The notes under the pieces: generated by a model | Told to the model about the DNA's origin: nothing | Seen by the model: the letters and a program-made list of their open reading frames with translations, nothing else | The model's database searches: none | Shown here: positions 37,001 through 48,946 of the stretch, piece by piece | How positions within the stretch are numbered: position 1 is the stretch's first letter | Layout: every line of letters begins with the position of its first letter | Source: Pithys albifrons albifrons | Lineage: Eukaryota; Chordata; Aves; Passeriformes; Thamnophilidae | Reading direction: 5' to 3' | NCBI RefSeq assembly: GCF_047495875.1 | Contig: NC_092474.1 | Location: forward strand, 2,497,001-2,561,000 | DNA length: 64,000 nucleotides | Made by a program: the position numbers and the translations under genes

Positions 37001-40000
37001 GTTATCTCGTAGGGCTGTTTGCAGAGAGAGCAGCTCTTGGGTACAAATGGAATGATGGAAATGAACCTGAGAAAAGATGAGGAAAACGTGTGCAGTGTTA
37101 TAATTCCTTGACTTCAGTTTGAATTAAGGGAGTCTTTTCACTGCAGGGGAATGTAGTGTTGATGCACCCTCAGCTTTGAGGGGGAAAATATTTCAACAGA
37201 ATGTAGGTGTGGGGCAGTTTCTTCACTGTAGCAGCATCAACACTGTGGTGGTGTCCTCTTCAGTTTGCCAGTAGTTGATAAATGTTTTCAGGGTAGGGTT
37301 ATTTGAAGGCTTTTGCTCCATATCCTCTTGCAGTAGCAAAGAAATGTTTTCTCCAACACTGAAGTGATGTGAGTCTGTTCTGACCTGGGGAGTCATAGCC
37401 AGGCAGATACACAGATTGCTAATTGCACTGCTTATTATCATCTCCATTTCATAGACAACTTATACCCTGCATTCCTCTGTTCCCATCTGGCACTGTGCAT
37501 TTCTGCTTCTGCCTTTTAGCCACACAGCATTAACTATGTTATGGATGCCAGAGTGGAAAAATGCCATCCTTGGAAGCATGTGGGGGAGGATTGGTGAACG
37601 ACTGGCATTAATCATGCTACAATTAGATCTCCTTGTTAAGACTTTGATATGTCTTTGGGTGACCAAGCTAACAAACTGCCAAGTGCTTGTCAACAACAAG
37701 CTCTGTGCTGATTAGTATCCACTCTTCTCAATGGGAGTTTCCTATTCAGCATATTAGAGGAGAAACCAGGGGAAAAGGATCCATCTTGTGTGCTTCATGT
37801 TGGTGGGATCTAATCTTCATGGGCTTAGAATTCTGTCACCTTTAGGGACAAAGATAGTGGAGCTGGAGCAGTACAGAGAGGGTGTTGCAGTCCCCTGGGG
37901 CGATGTGCCCATCTGAGAGCACTGAGAAGGGCCCCACGTGTTCAGGGGCCAAAATAAAGGGGAGGTTCATCTGATTCCATAATATATCCAGAAGCAGCAT
38001 TACTTCTGAGGTAACAGCAAAAAAGAAGAAAATACCTTCCAGGCCTGTACATGGTGTTGCTTTGAATACCTTTCCTGAAGGGTGATGTGGAATCTTAGCA
38101 GATTCTGAATCAGCCAGGATACTTTCTGCAAGTGGGAAGCCAACATGACTCATGTTTTAGCACTGGAGGTTTCTCAAAGCTGTGCTGTTGTGACAGCAGC
38201 ACTGTGGCTTTTGTGTTATCCTTTGGTTTATCAGAGGACTTATATCTTGGCTTTGTTATTAAGATTTCATTTCACTATCTGGGAAGCCTTGTCAGGTTAT
38301 GACCATTCGCTCACATGAATGACATAAAATGCTCTTATCTAGACTGGATTATTTTCAGAGGCCTTGCACATGTTCTGTCAAAGATGTGGAACTTGGCACA
38401 GACTATAACCAGGTATAGAGGGGACTAAATACATTACTCCCATCTTTATTTCTCTGTCCAGAGTAAAGCACACTCCACAGCACAGCTATAAGAAAAGTAA
38501 AATTATGTCTAAATCCTGCTTGGAGATGAAATGTTAACAAGGGGAAGTGGAAGCAAAATATATGTTTATGTGACTTAGTGAGAGTTCTTGTTCTGGGGAC
38601 AGGAGCAAATTTTCTGTATGGCTGCTGGTGTGGCAGAAAGATTTAAATTTTTTTTCTCTCTTAGGAGTAAAAGAAAACATCCCCTCACAAAAAGAATTGT
38701 GAGGGAATCACAGGGAATTACTTGAGGATTTGTGGCTGTGGAACTGTGGATCGATAGTTGTTTGTGCAAAGCTTCAGTTAAAGTGGGACAAGTAGAGATT
38801 AGCCAGATGATCTGCTGGTTGTCCATTGCTATAGATTTCTCCTTGTTAGCTGGAGAGGTTTATCTTGTCCTCCCTCTTTGGAGCTGAGAAGCGACCTGAG
38901 ATGGACTGTGTGGCTCACAGGAATTAAAAACAACAGCTGTAGGTGCCACAGATGCAACTGGAAAGAAGGACTTTTCTTTGGGGGTGATGTGGGCACCTTT
39001 GAAACCTGCCTGTGCTCTGGACAAACTGCCCCTCCTTAAATCTCCCTTTGTATCAGAGGAAGCCTGAGCAGGCAAAGGTTTGGGCTTGAGGTGAGGTTCA
39101 TCAGCCTCCAGTTTGATAATTGCTGTGTAGAGATGCCCCAAAAATAGTGAAGATGGCTCAGTTCTATGAAAGATGCTTTTTTGGTTTTTTTTTTTTTTTT
39201 TGGTGGCTGTACCCCTGTGCCCAAAGCAGGGCTGGGTTTTCTCTCATCAGCTTTTGCCAAGATGGCAGCTCTAGGGGTTTGCCAAATTGGCACTTGCCAC
39301 AAATTGCTCAAAGATCCACTAAAACCAGGATGGCTTCAGGTGAACACAGGGGTTTAACCTCGTGGCTTGGACTGGAGGATAAGGCAGGATGTGATTTCCT
39401 CTGAGATTCAGAGTGAACCACAGAGTATTTCTAATCTGAGTTTTTCAATGCCATACAGTTAGGTCATCTTTATAGGAATTGGATTTGCTCCAGTGTTTGT
39501 TTGTATTTCAGTTGGGGATGGCAGGACTTAATGTGATTTTTTTCAGTGACATGGATGTATTAACCAGAAGTGTCTAATTATCTTTATTGATTAACCTTAT
39601 CTTATAAAGAGGTAGCCACTCAGTAGAGCAGTCCATATTCTGAACACTGCAGAAAGAGAAAATGATTAATTTACTCCCTGGATTGTACTGCTCTGTATGC
39701 AGCAGAGTAAGTGATGGATAAAGGACAGCCTGCGTTGTCTTGGGTCAGAACAGTAGGTCAGAGTCATTATTTACCTTTTGAATGTAGAGCAAAAATTTCC
39801 TCTTTTTGCAAATCATGATCCCAGTTCCCTTGTGTCCAGGGAGAGGCAGAATTGGGCACACAGCTGTGTCCTGCATTATATGTGGGAATATATAGAGCTG
39901 AAGTTACAGCAATTCTCAGGATGCGTGGAGGGAAGTGGGAGCTGTGATTTCTGAGATGAGTTAGAAAAGTTTTCTGTTAAAAGTCAATAGAACTTTATTG

Positions 40001-43000
40001 TTAATTTCTTTCCAATCATACTTTTCCAAGTGTCCTCTGCTGTGATGCCAAGTAAAATTGATCACAGCCAGAGCTCATATTTCCTTTTTTATTATGTCAG
40101 CCAGTACCTCTCACTTTTTTCCTTGTGATCCGCTGCTGCTTAGTCTGATGTTTGGGGCTCTTGCTTTGGTTTGTGTTTGCAAGTCTTTAGTGCAGTAAGA
40201 TCCTGATGTGTGATGAGGGCTCCTAAATGCAGTTTAATGACACAATCTGAGCTTTATCCAGGTTTATGTATGATATATGTATGTGTGGGTGCCTGTGGTT
40301 TCTATTCACATCTGGGGATGTCTGTGTCTTACAAAGGGAGAACAAGAATGCTCATCCTGCAGTGAAATTATTAGTATATTGTTATATTTATTACAATGGA
40401 AACAAAATTATATAAGCAATAACCCCAAAAATCCCATAAACAAAAAGGTTAGCCCAGGAATGCTCTGCCAGTGCCTTGGGGTTGAGAGAGCTGTAGGTTT
40501 TACAGCATTCCTTGGTGTTTTTTCAGACTCCCCTTTGGTTATTGTCTTCTTATCCAGTACATCTGAGTCTTAGTTTCATTCTCTGCACAACCAAGATTCT
40601 CTTCTAGGTGCCTCCTATTCTTAGGTTTCATTCTGCCTTTTATGATCCTATATTTTGTTCTAGAAACAGACTTACTCATGTTTGTGTCTTGAATGGAGTT
40701 ATCTTCTGATTTTGTTGCTGTGACTGCTTTCCCCATTAAGGAGAGCTTCCCCTCCTCCATTCCATCAAGCTGAGCCTCTCCACTGTAACAATCTCCATCT
40801 CTCCTGTTTCTGAGTCACTGTTCCCTTCCTCTATGCTGTGAGGGTGTTGATGTACTGCAACCACTGTTACTATAAATACTGCATTCACCTTAATGCTGAA
40901 ATGGCTTTTGCTCTCCCCTGTCTATCTGTAATCACTTCCAAAGGAAGTCTAGTGTCCCTTCCTGCCTAGAAAAATGGTCTCCCCTTGATCTTTGGGGCCC
41001 TGAGTGTTCCCACAGCATCTCAAATCATCCTGAAGGGTATTGAATATGTTCATGTCCATCTTTCTGAACAGGCTGGATGAAATCATCTTCTGATGAGTCA
41101 GATGCTTCTTGCTACTGGTAAGACAAATGTAACTGAGTCAATTTTGCCTTTGAGTGGTTTCACTTTTATTACATCCCACACAATGCACTGACATTTTGAC
41201 CTATGTCATACTTTGTTTGAAAAAAAACCCCTTAGTGATTTTATGTGACATGTCTTTCTCAAAATTGCTTGGTTTTTTCACTGATCCAAACAGTGTGAAT
41301 GAATGTTCCAGGTTACATTTTAAAGCACTGTTTTAGCTTGGATAGTGCCTTTCCCAACTGGTTCATCAGATATGCTGAACAACAGAGGCTGCATTTGCAA
41401 TATGCCATTTCGTCCTGGGGGTGACATCTCTGGGTGATGCTCCCACATGTTTCCAGTGCAGCTGACACAGCACAGGCCTCTGGTGTGTGTGACAGGAGCT
41501 GTGCTGGCTGTGCTGGCTGCAGGTTGCACAGGATCACCACTGCAGATGGGTGTGCTCAGCTCCTGAACACATCCTGAGCTGGCACAACCTACATTTTAGT
41601 CTAGTTAGTCGTGATGGAACAACCTCTTGGCTTTTTGAGGCTACTGCTCACTGGTGATTTTCCCTATTTTGGGAGCTGGTGACTTTACACATGGTCAGAG
41701 AGTTGCACGTCCTCATATGACACCTGATGTCTGCTTAGCAACTTCTGTCTGTTGTCCAGAGTACCTATTTTGGTCTCTAAAAAACGGGAACTCAGCATCA
41801 AAAATAAATTTCCTTCTCTTCGATGCAGTCTTGATTTTTATGATTTCTGTAGGAGTCCCATTCATGCATTTTTTTATTTCATTTCTGCATTGCATTTATT
41901 TCAATTACACGAGTATAAGATAATGAGATTGAATGATAAAGTGATAAACAGGCATTTCCATTTATCACAGGTTCTGCATCCTGCATATAACTATTATTCT
42001 GTCAGTCAGACCTTGTTTGCCATGCTGACATGAGAGTAGCATTCATGTGACCAAAGAAGAGCAGGAATTTTCCTTCCATGGAGAGAAATGCTGACCTGCC
42101 CAGCATTGCTCATGGCATATTCTGTTGATTTAAGTCTTTTGATTGTAAAAGGGAGCTGGGGTTTGTTCTCCAGACATGAAAAGAGAGAGGTTTCTTAAGT
42201 TTCATCTTCTGTTTTTCAAATTTAACCCACAACATTTATTTTAGATGATTGTATCACACAGTAGAAAGTAAACTTGTGCTAGATTAAAAGCCATTTTATA
42301 GAGTTTACACTTTGCTGGTTTTATAGACTAGCATAAAACATAAAGGTATCTTGGGATTTTTTTTTTCCTCCACCAGAAATTGGAGATGTTTTGCTAGCTG
42401 CTTGAAAATGGAATACCAGAATGTGCATTAGTAGAAAATAACCATTTTGATCATGTTAATGCTGCTCTGTGGGGCAAATTCTGCCTCATGAGGGCAACCT
42501 TAAATTCTTCTACTATTGGAATAATTATGTTCAATTACGATTCGTAATCCAGGGCTTAATTTAATCCACAGATAAAACATGTGCTTTATCTTCATCTTCA
42601 CTACCCAGCTGTTAAATGGAACAGAAGGGAAACATTGATCACTGAGAAAATTTCTTTTTTAAAAAGTTTGTATTACAGCTGTGCTTTCAACAAGTTCTGT
42701 ACATGGAGGGTATTCATTAGTTGGCCTTGTCATGAGTGTAACTGGTTAATCAACACATACAGACATTTACTGTTTCTTTCTCTCTACCTTTTTACCAAAG
42801 GCAGGTGCTCTCAAAGGCATTCAGGACAGGGAGGTGCCTCGTGGAGGTTTTCTCCTTCATCCCCAGGCTCATTTGATCTGTCTATAGGGCATCTGGATCA
42901 GTTGATTCTGTTTCCTCAGGCTTAGGAGCCATACCATGGGGAAATGTCATGCTGAAAGCTGTATGTGGAGGGATACAATTAGGAAAACACTTCACTGATC

Positions 43001-43516
43001 TTTGGAGGAAATGCCAGGCCTGGAATGGTGCAAGTTGTGTGCCTGCATTTCAGAGTAGCCCATGAGTAGCATTTACTAAGAGGAAATCTCTTAAATTGTC
43101 TCTAAAATAAGTAAATGAGGTTCCAGAGCTGTAAGTGCCTGTTTGGGAAATGGCAACACCATGTGGTGTCTTTAGGGTGTCCCTAAAAAGGACTAAGGTT
43201 TGGCTGTGGGGCTGGACCAGAACACACAAGCAGTGGTCTGAGTTCCTGCCATGGCTAGATACGACCTGCTGTCCTTTGTGAATTTTGCCATTCAGCTTGA
43301 TAAACTTCTGCAGTTTTTCTATTACACAGGACAAACATCTCTATTGATTTTTACAGCTTGATGAATTTTATTTCTGTTTTCATGCAAAATCAGCACAAAT
43401 GGGAAAAAAAAATCTCAAATTATTGCACATAACTATGGAAAATTTTCAGGCTTAATAAGAGTTTTGTGCTTACCTCTGAAATTTTAGAAATCACATGTGT
43501 TGGACCATCCCATTGC
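34093..43516. other. Anonymous noncoding DNA
   Basis: This is about 9.4 kb without a recognisable exon, RNA gene or named repeat. A poly-T run lies at about 39180-39202. The ORFs are short, and many come as overlapping pairs on both strands. An AT-rich motif cluster near 42430-42600 is listed separately. Confidence 0.45.
42430..42600. promoter_or_regulatory. Candidate conserved noncoding block
   Basis: The block contains GGAATAATTATG near 42518, TTCAATTACGATTCGTAATCC near 42531 (a near-palindromic ATTACGA/TCGTAAT arrangement) and TTAATTTAATCC near 42556. Homeodomain-type cores are dense and no repeat signature is seen. The call is from texture only. Confidence 0.18.
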
Positions 43517-44272
43517 TGCCGGGTCCTGCACTTTGGCCACAACAACCCCCTGCAGTGCTCCAGGCTGGGCACAGAGTGGCTGGAGAGCAGCCAGGCAGAG
43601 GGACCTGGGGGGACTGAGGGACAGGAAGCTCAACATGAGCCAACAGTGTGCCCAGGTGGCCAAGAAGGCCAACGGGATCCTGGCCTGTATCAAAAATAGC
43701 GTGGCCAGCAGGGCCAGGGCAGTGACCCTTCCCCTGGACTCTGCCTTGGGGAGGCCACACCTTGAGTGTTGTGTTCAGTTCTGGCCCCTCATTTCAGAAA
43801 GGATATTGAGGTGCTGGAGTGAGTCCAGAGAAGAGCAACAAGGCTGGTGAAGGGACTGGAGCACAAGCCCTATGGGGAGAGGCTGAGGGAGCTGGGGGTG
43901 TTTAGCCTGGAGAAGAGGAGGCTCAGAGGTGACCTCAGCACTGTCTGGAACTGCCTGAAGGGAAGTTCTGGCCAGGTGGGGGTTGGTCTCTTCTCCCAGG
44001 CACTCAGCAATAGGACAAGGGGGCACGATGGGCTCAAGCTCTGCCAGGGGAAATTTAAGTTGATATCAGAAAAGTTCTTTCCAGAGAGAGTGCTCAGGGA
44101 TTGGAATGGGCTGCCCAGAGAGGGGGTGGATTCCCCATCCCTGGAGATTTTTAAACGCAGATTGGCCGTGGCACTGAGTGCCATGATCTGGTAAAGGGAC
44201 TGGAGTTGGACCAAGGGTTGGACTCGATGATCTTGGAGGTCTTTTCCAACCCAATCAATTCTATGATTGTAT
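43517..44272 (+). mobile_element. CR1 LINE fragment, 3' end, longest copy (copy 4)
   Basis: This is about 755 bp of CR1, the longest copy in the window. It starts within the ORF2 region encoding '[10 protein letters not shown]' and '[10 protein letters not shown]', continues through the segment for '[22 protein letters not shown]', then '[15 protein letters not shown]' and '[20 protein letters not shown]', and ends with '[34 protein letters not shown]' followed by the 3' UTR and an ATTCTATGATTGTAT end. The frame is broken near 43595-43630 and again near 43780-43850, where a base is missing in 'TTCTGG-CCCCTC' and a stop codon lies before 'GTCCAGAG'. From 43847 to 44194 the C-terminal part is open for 115 codons. 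The tail is the AAACGCAGAT type. It is inactive. Confidence 0.94.
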
Positions 44273-47200
44273 TTCTCCTCTGGAAGCCTGACATGTTCTT
44301 GCCTGGGAAAGAATGAGTTGGGCTGATTTTAGCATTTCACTGGGTAAGGGGAAAACCTTTTCAGTACTTCACAGTGTGAAGACATATAAATATATCAGAA
44401 ACCCATCCAGAGTGAAACAGCCGCAGGAAAAAGAATTTCATCCTTTCTCCTGGACTGTAGACCCATTTTTGATCTGGATTTAAAGACAAATAAGAGAAAA
44501 AAACCTTTCCAAACTATAAATTAATGGATCAAATATTCCTAAATGAAACTGGAACAGCGTCTGTGGTGTTTTATTATCTTTTGCCATACAGGGCTGTCTT
44601 TGAACAGAGAAAAAGCTTAGTAAAAAGTAATTTCAGAGCCTTGACTGCTTTTTGATTACAATTCGGGATTACTGTTTTAATCACCGCTTATCAAGTAATA
44701 CCACAAACCTCAGAGCATGACCATCTTTCTCAGGGGAAGCCAGATTTAAAAGCCAATTTCCAGCAATCCCTCCTCTCCAAAACTCCTCTAACAAATATGG
44801 AGGGATAATAATCTGTGATATTACAAGAGACCTTAAGCAATGCCTGAAACTCTCCGTGTTCTCAGATTTTCCCTGAGTTTTCCTTATTGTTGTAGGAGTA
44901 TATTTTTAGCAGAAGTACCAGCATATGTCTGAGCAAGCTCTTGTTCCAAGGCAGCCTCCACTGGAGTGCAGGATCTCGAGCATCCTCACCCTGTCTCAGG
45001 CAGATGGCAAATTTTTCACATGCAAACATGTCTAGAATGAGCATGAGTGTGTACCTTGTATTTGTGTGCAAATCAGTGCTGCAAAAGGGCTTCATGCACA
45101 AACTGAAGCTCTTGCAAAGACATGGATGAGCAGCCATGAGGGATGCTGGAGTTAAAAGATGGATTTTAACTCGAAGTTACTGATATTGCTTGTTTTTAAC
45201 GTGGCTGGAGCTGGGTGACAGCCCTGCATCTGAAGAAGGGTGAGAGAAGAGGGAGCCCTTGGCTCCTGCAGTGCCTGGGGGTCGTGACTGAGTGTTTGCA
45301 AGGAGAAAGACTCCCGTTTAAAACTTAAATACAGTGCTCAGAAAAGACCTAAAGTGGACAAGATCAAGCCTGGACGTGTTTTCTTGTGTTTTTGTTGTTG
45401 ACTCTGTCTCACAGTGGATTGCCAGGAGCCTCTCTCTAGGATACCTCTGGTATGTGTTAGTTCCTCCAGCTAAATATTGCTGCTCTTTTTAAAAGTCAAG
45501 ACTAAACCTCCCTCCTCACTCTAAAAAGCTTGCATCTCCTGAAAGTGATCAGATTGATCCTGACCATAATTAACTTGTGTCTGAATTATTCAAATGCTCC
45601 TCAATAACGCAAGGGATGGAATAGGACCATTAGATCTTTACATTTCTTCTCTGTAAAAGGCAGGATGTAACCTGATGGGAGATGATGTATCTTTTATTAA
45701 AAGCGTTGCTGTGAGTCATCTTTACCACAAGGCTCAGAAGGTGCTGTTGCCTCCTGAAGGGACTCCAGAGCTGGTTCTATCCAGGGCTGATTTACATGCG
45801 GTTCATGAGCCTGTAGAGAGTGCTGGAATTGTGTGTGCTGCCGCTGAGGAGGGCAGTGTTCGCTCCAGGGTTGGTGTTCCTGGGAAAAGCAGCTCCTGGA
45901 GGAACACCTATAAACAAATCACTTTGTTGTTGTTGTTATTACATGAAGAAATTTTGAATGCGGCACTAAGTAGTGTTAATGAGCTGATAAATGGCTGAAA
46001 GGGTGTAACAGAACGCTCCTCACTGCTTCTGTAGCAACCATGTTTTACCTACAAATGACCAGCATTGTCCATGAGTCAGAGTGAAAACAATTCAAAAATC
46101 CCCGCAAGCTTCAAGAGGAAGTGAAACCTTTTCCTACGGGTTCTCAGTCACAGTAAGACTGGCACTGACTGACAGTGTGGAAGTCCTGAGCTTTTCTCTG
46201 TGGTGACTTACTGAGCTGATGTCTCTGGCATTCTGATGTCTCTGGCTTTGTCCCTGCTTGTTTGTGCTTGCAAAATTAACATCATCTTCATCTGCTCGTT
46301 CTGCCAGCCTAAATCAATGTGCCAGCCAGCTCTAAAATAAAAAAAGAGAAAGAAAAAAACCTCCACCCTGCTAAGAAAATACATCAATGCCAGCAGCTCC
46401 TACACATGAATGAGCCTCAATAAGCAAACCACTGTGCATGGGTGGCAGAGGAGGAGAAAAACAAGAAATTGATAAAGAAATATATTTCAATCTCAGGCTT
46501 CTAAGATGTTGGCTTAAAACAAGAGGGAGAGCAAATAAACCCAATCATTTTTTAAAAGCATGAAAAAACCACTGACAGTGGCCTGCAAGATTAAGTAGTT
46601 TGAGGGTTTTTTTGCCTACAGAGGCAGACAGATATCTTAGGCCTGGGAATAATTTTCAGGTTTTGCTCTGGGGCTCTAGTCATGTTCCTTAAATATGGAT
46701 TGGCCTTAATCTGTCTCCAAGCACGATTCCCAAACCTCTTACTGCCTGTAGTGTTCAGCTAAGGCTTGGGGTAGGTTGGGTTAAACTCCTTCCTTTTAGA
46801 GATGGCTGCAGGAAGTGGGTCATGCACGTGTGGACATCCAGAATGCCAAAGCAAAACTGCTTGGACATTCAGATGGTCCCTGTCAGAAGGGCAAGCTGAG
46901 CAGTGTCTTTGCTGTTAGATCTTGAATACAACAACTTTTCCCATAGTTACCTGTTCCAGAAGGATCTTGAGGGCTCCAGGCACAAACCCCTCTTGGCCAA
47001 CAGACAGATTGGATGAGTCAGAGCAGAGGAGTTCCCTTTGGAGACACAGCAGTGAACAAAAGTGAACACAGTCAAAGGACGGTCTTGATGCTGACCTGGA
47101 GCCTCCTAAAACTGATATGGGGCCTTGGGTGGGAGATTAACTCAAAATGTTGTGACAAAAGTGTATTTTAACATGTGGGTCTTGGGTACAGAGCACATTC

Positions 47201-47436
47201 ATTGTGTCAAAAAAAAAGGTGGAGGTAAAACATTTAGATGATGTTAATACCAATTCTGGCAAAAGCAAAGATGGTTAAATCTTGCAGCAGAATATTTCGT
47301 GTTCATCAAGAAGACAGTACTTTATGAAACAGGAGAACTGGCTGCTTGACTTAAAAGAGGATTGTTAACAAGTCTAGGCTGTCATCAGAAGATTAAAACA
47401 AATCCTAATACCTTTTGTTAGATCAATTCTGTAAGT
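44273..47436. other. Anonymous noncoding DNA
   Basis: No exon, RNA gene or named repeat was recognised. A short GTT run lies near 45926-45938. A 107-codon plus-strand ORF at 45675-45998 shows no domain. Confidence 0.45.
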
Positions 47437-48144
47437 CTAAACGTGACATGAGGCACAGGCCTGTTGTGTGTTCTGGTCAGTAAAGTGGGTCCAGGAGGAC
47501 GTATCTTCATGCACAGGTCTCTCTGCAAGTACTGCTGCACAGACACATTTCCCTATAGTAGCTGAGCACTCTCCTAGTCTTCCATACTGTCCCTCAGAGG
47601 TCAGATATTCATGTTTTCCTGTAGTGCAGGTGATACACTGAGGCAGAAAGTCCAAGGGCCAAATATGTAAAATTGTTGTCTCCAAATGGGAGTCTGTGTG
47701 CTGGTTGATTTTGTGAGTGCCAAACTCCCAGGTGCAGGTGCCCATCTGCATCTTCAGAGGTCTGAATACTGCTTTGGACCTACTCCTAACTGACCAGTCC
47801 AGATCACAGCATTGGTTTATTGTGACTGGAAATGCCACCTCATTATGGATGTCCAGGGATAAGGTAGTGCCGTGTGGATGTGGCGAGGGAGGGAGGGGAG
47901 GTCCATCAGGGGACTCATTCACGTATTCCTCCCATATCTTGGTGAAGAGCAATGACTCTGAGAAGCTGAGTTTTGAGGGCTGCCTTACCTTGTGCAGGCA
48001 GAGGCTTTGTGGACTTGCCTCTATTGTGGTCATCCCTTGCAGTGTTAGAGCATTAGAACAAGGGGTTTTGCCTCGTCTATCTGGTGTACTGCTCACCAGG
48101 AACACGTTTGATTTATTTTGCTGTGTGAGTTTTTCCCCATGCAT
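47437..48144 (-). other. Longest ORF in the window, 235 codons, unassigned
   Basis: The minus strand is open from ATG at 48144 to a stop at 47437. I do not recognise the product. It is cysteine-containing, with most Cys in the C-terminal half, has a proline-rich patch around residues 80-90 and no clear membrane segment, signal peptide or repeat. On the minus strand a strong splice-donor-like sequence AAG|GTAAGG lies at 47989/47988, inside the ORF around residue 52. That fits an exon ending there no better than chance does. The antisense strand is also open for 153 codons (47717-48178). An open frame this long is uncommon in AT-leaning noncoding DNA but is not decisive in a 64 kb window. It could be a retrocopy fragment, a lineage-specific exon or chance. 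Confidence 0.25.
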
Positions 48145-48676
48145 CTATAGAAAACATGGAATAAATGACATAGACTGAGTGAAATCATATTTCCCAAGCC
48201 TCCTCTGAAAACTTAATTAAACCCACAGGGTCTTGTTTGGGGGTAGAAAAACAGCAGGATGTGGTGCTGAAGACCAGTAAATAAATTGTTGATGTTCCTT
48301 GCTATTTTGCTCTGCTAGTAGGATTGTGGAAAAAAAAATCAACATCCATTCTTTCTGCCTGACTATTTTATCATTAGCAGCTTCTTTGTGTTTTATCCAT
48401 GACTTCCTGTTGAAGGAAACTGCACTGGGAAAAAGAGAGTTTTTAAAGGTTGGACTTAGGCTCATAAATATACAGGGAGCTTCTCTGCTGAGCCTGAAAT
48501 TCGTTGCTGCTGTTTTTCATCCAGTGTATCTCATCGTACAGGCTGAAAAAAGAGACTTGAGGATGTGCCTTGGAATGAAACGTGACTGTGTGAGAGCTGC
48601 TGGGACACAGTGGAGGCTGAAGGAATAGGGGGGACTGTGCAAGTACAAGGACAGGATCTAGGGACATCTGTGGTAA
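48145..48676. other. Anonymous noncoding DNA
   Basis: Nothing was recognised between the long ORF and the CR1 tail. ORFs on both strands here are about 80-110 codons and lack features. Confidence 0.4.
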
Positions 48677-48946
48677 AGCAATAGGATAAGGGGGCATGAT
48701 GGGCTCAAGCTCTGCCAGGGGAAATTGAAGTTGGAGAGCAGAAAAACTTCTTTGCAGAGAGAGTGCTCAGGCATTGGAATGGGCTGCCCAGAGAGGGGGC
48801 GAATTCCCCATCCCTGGAGGTTTTTCAGCTGAGCTTGGCCGTGGCACTGAGTGCCATGATCTGGTAAAGGGACTGGAGTTGGACCAAGGGTTGGACTCGA
48901 TGATCTTGGAGGTCTTTTCCAACCCAATCCATTCTATGATTCTATG
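48677..48946 (+). mobile_element. CR1 LINE 3' tail (copy 5)
   Basis: This is a 270 bp 5'-truncated CR1 copy starting at AGCAATAGGATAAGGGGGC, within the ORF2 segment that encodes '[12 protein letters not shown]' in other copies. It runs to ATTCTATGATTCTATG. It has the GGAGGTTTTTCAGCTGAGC form of the tail (about 48816-48835), grouping it with the copy at 7.1 kb. It is inactive. Confidence 0.94.

Noticed and set aside
39176..39205. Poly-T run as the tail of a minus-strand processed pseudogene
   Set aside because: No recognisable coding sequence or target-site duplication accompanies it; a simple homopolymer is enough.
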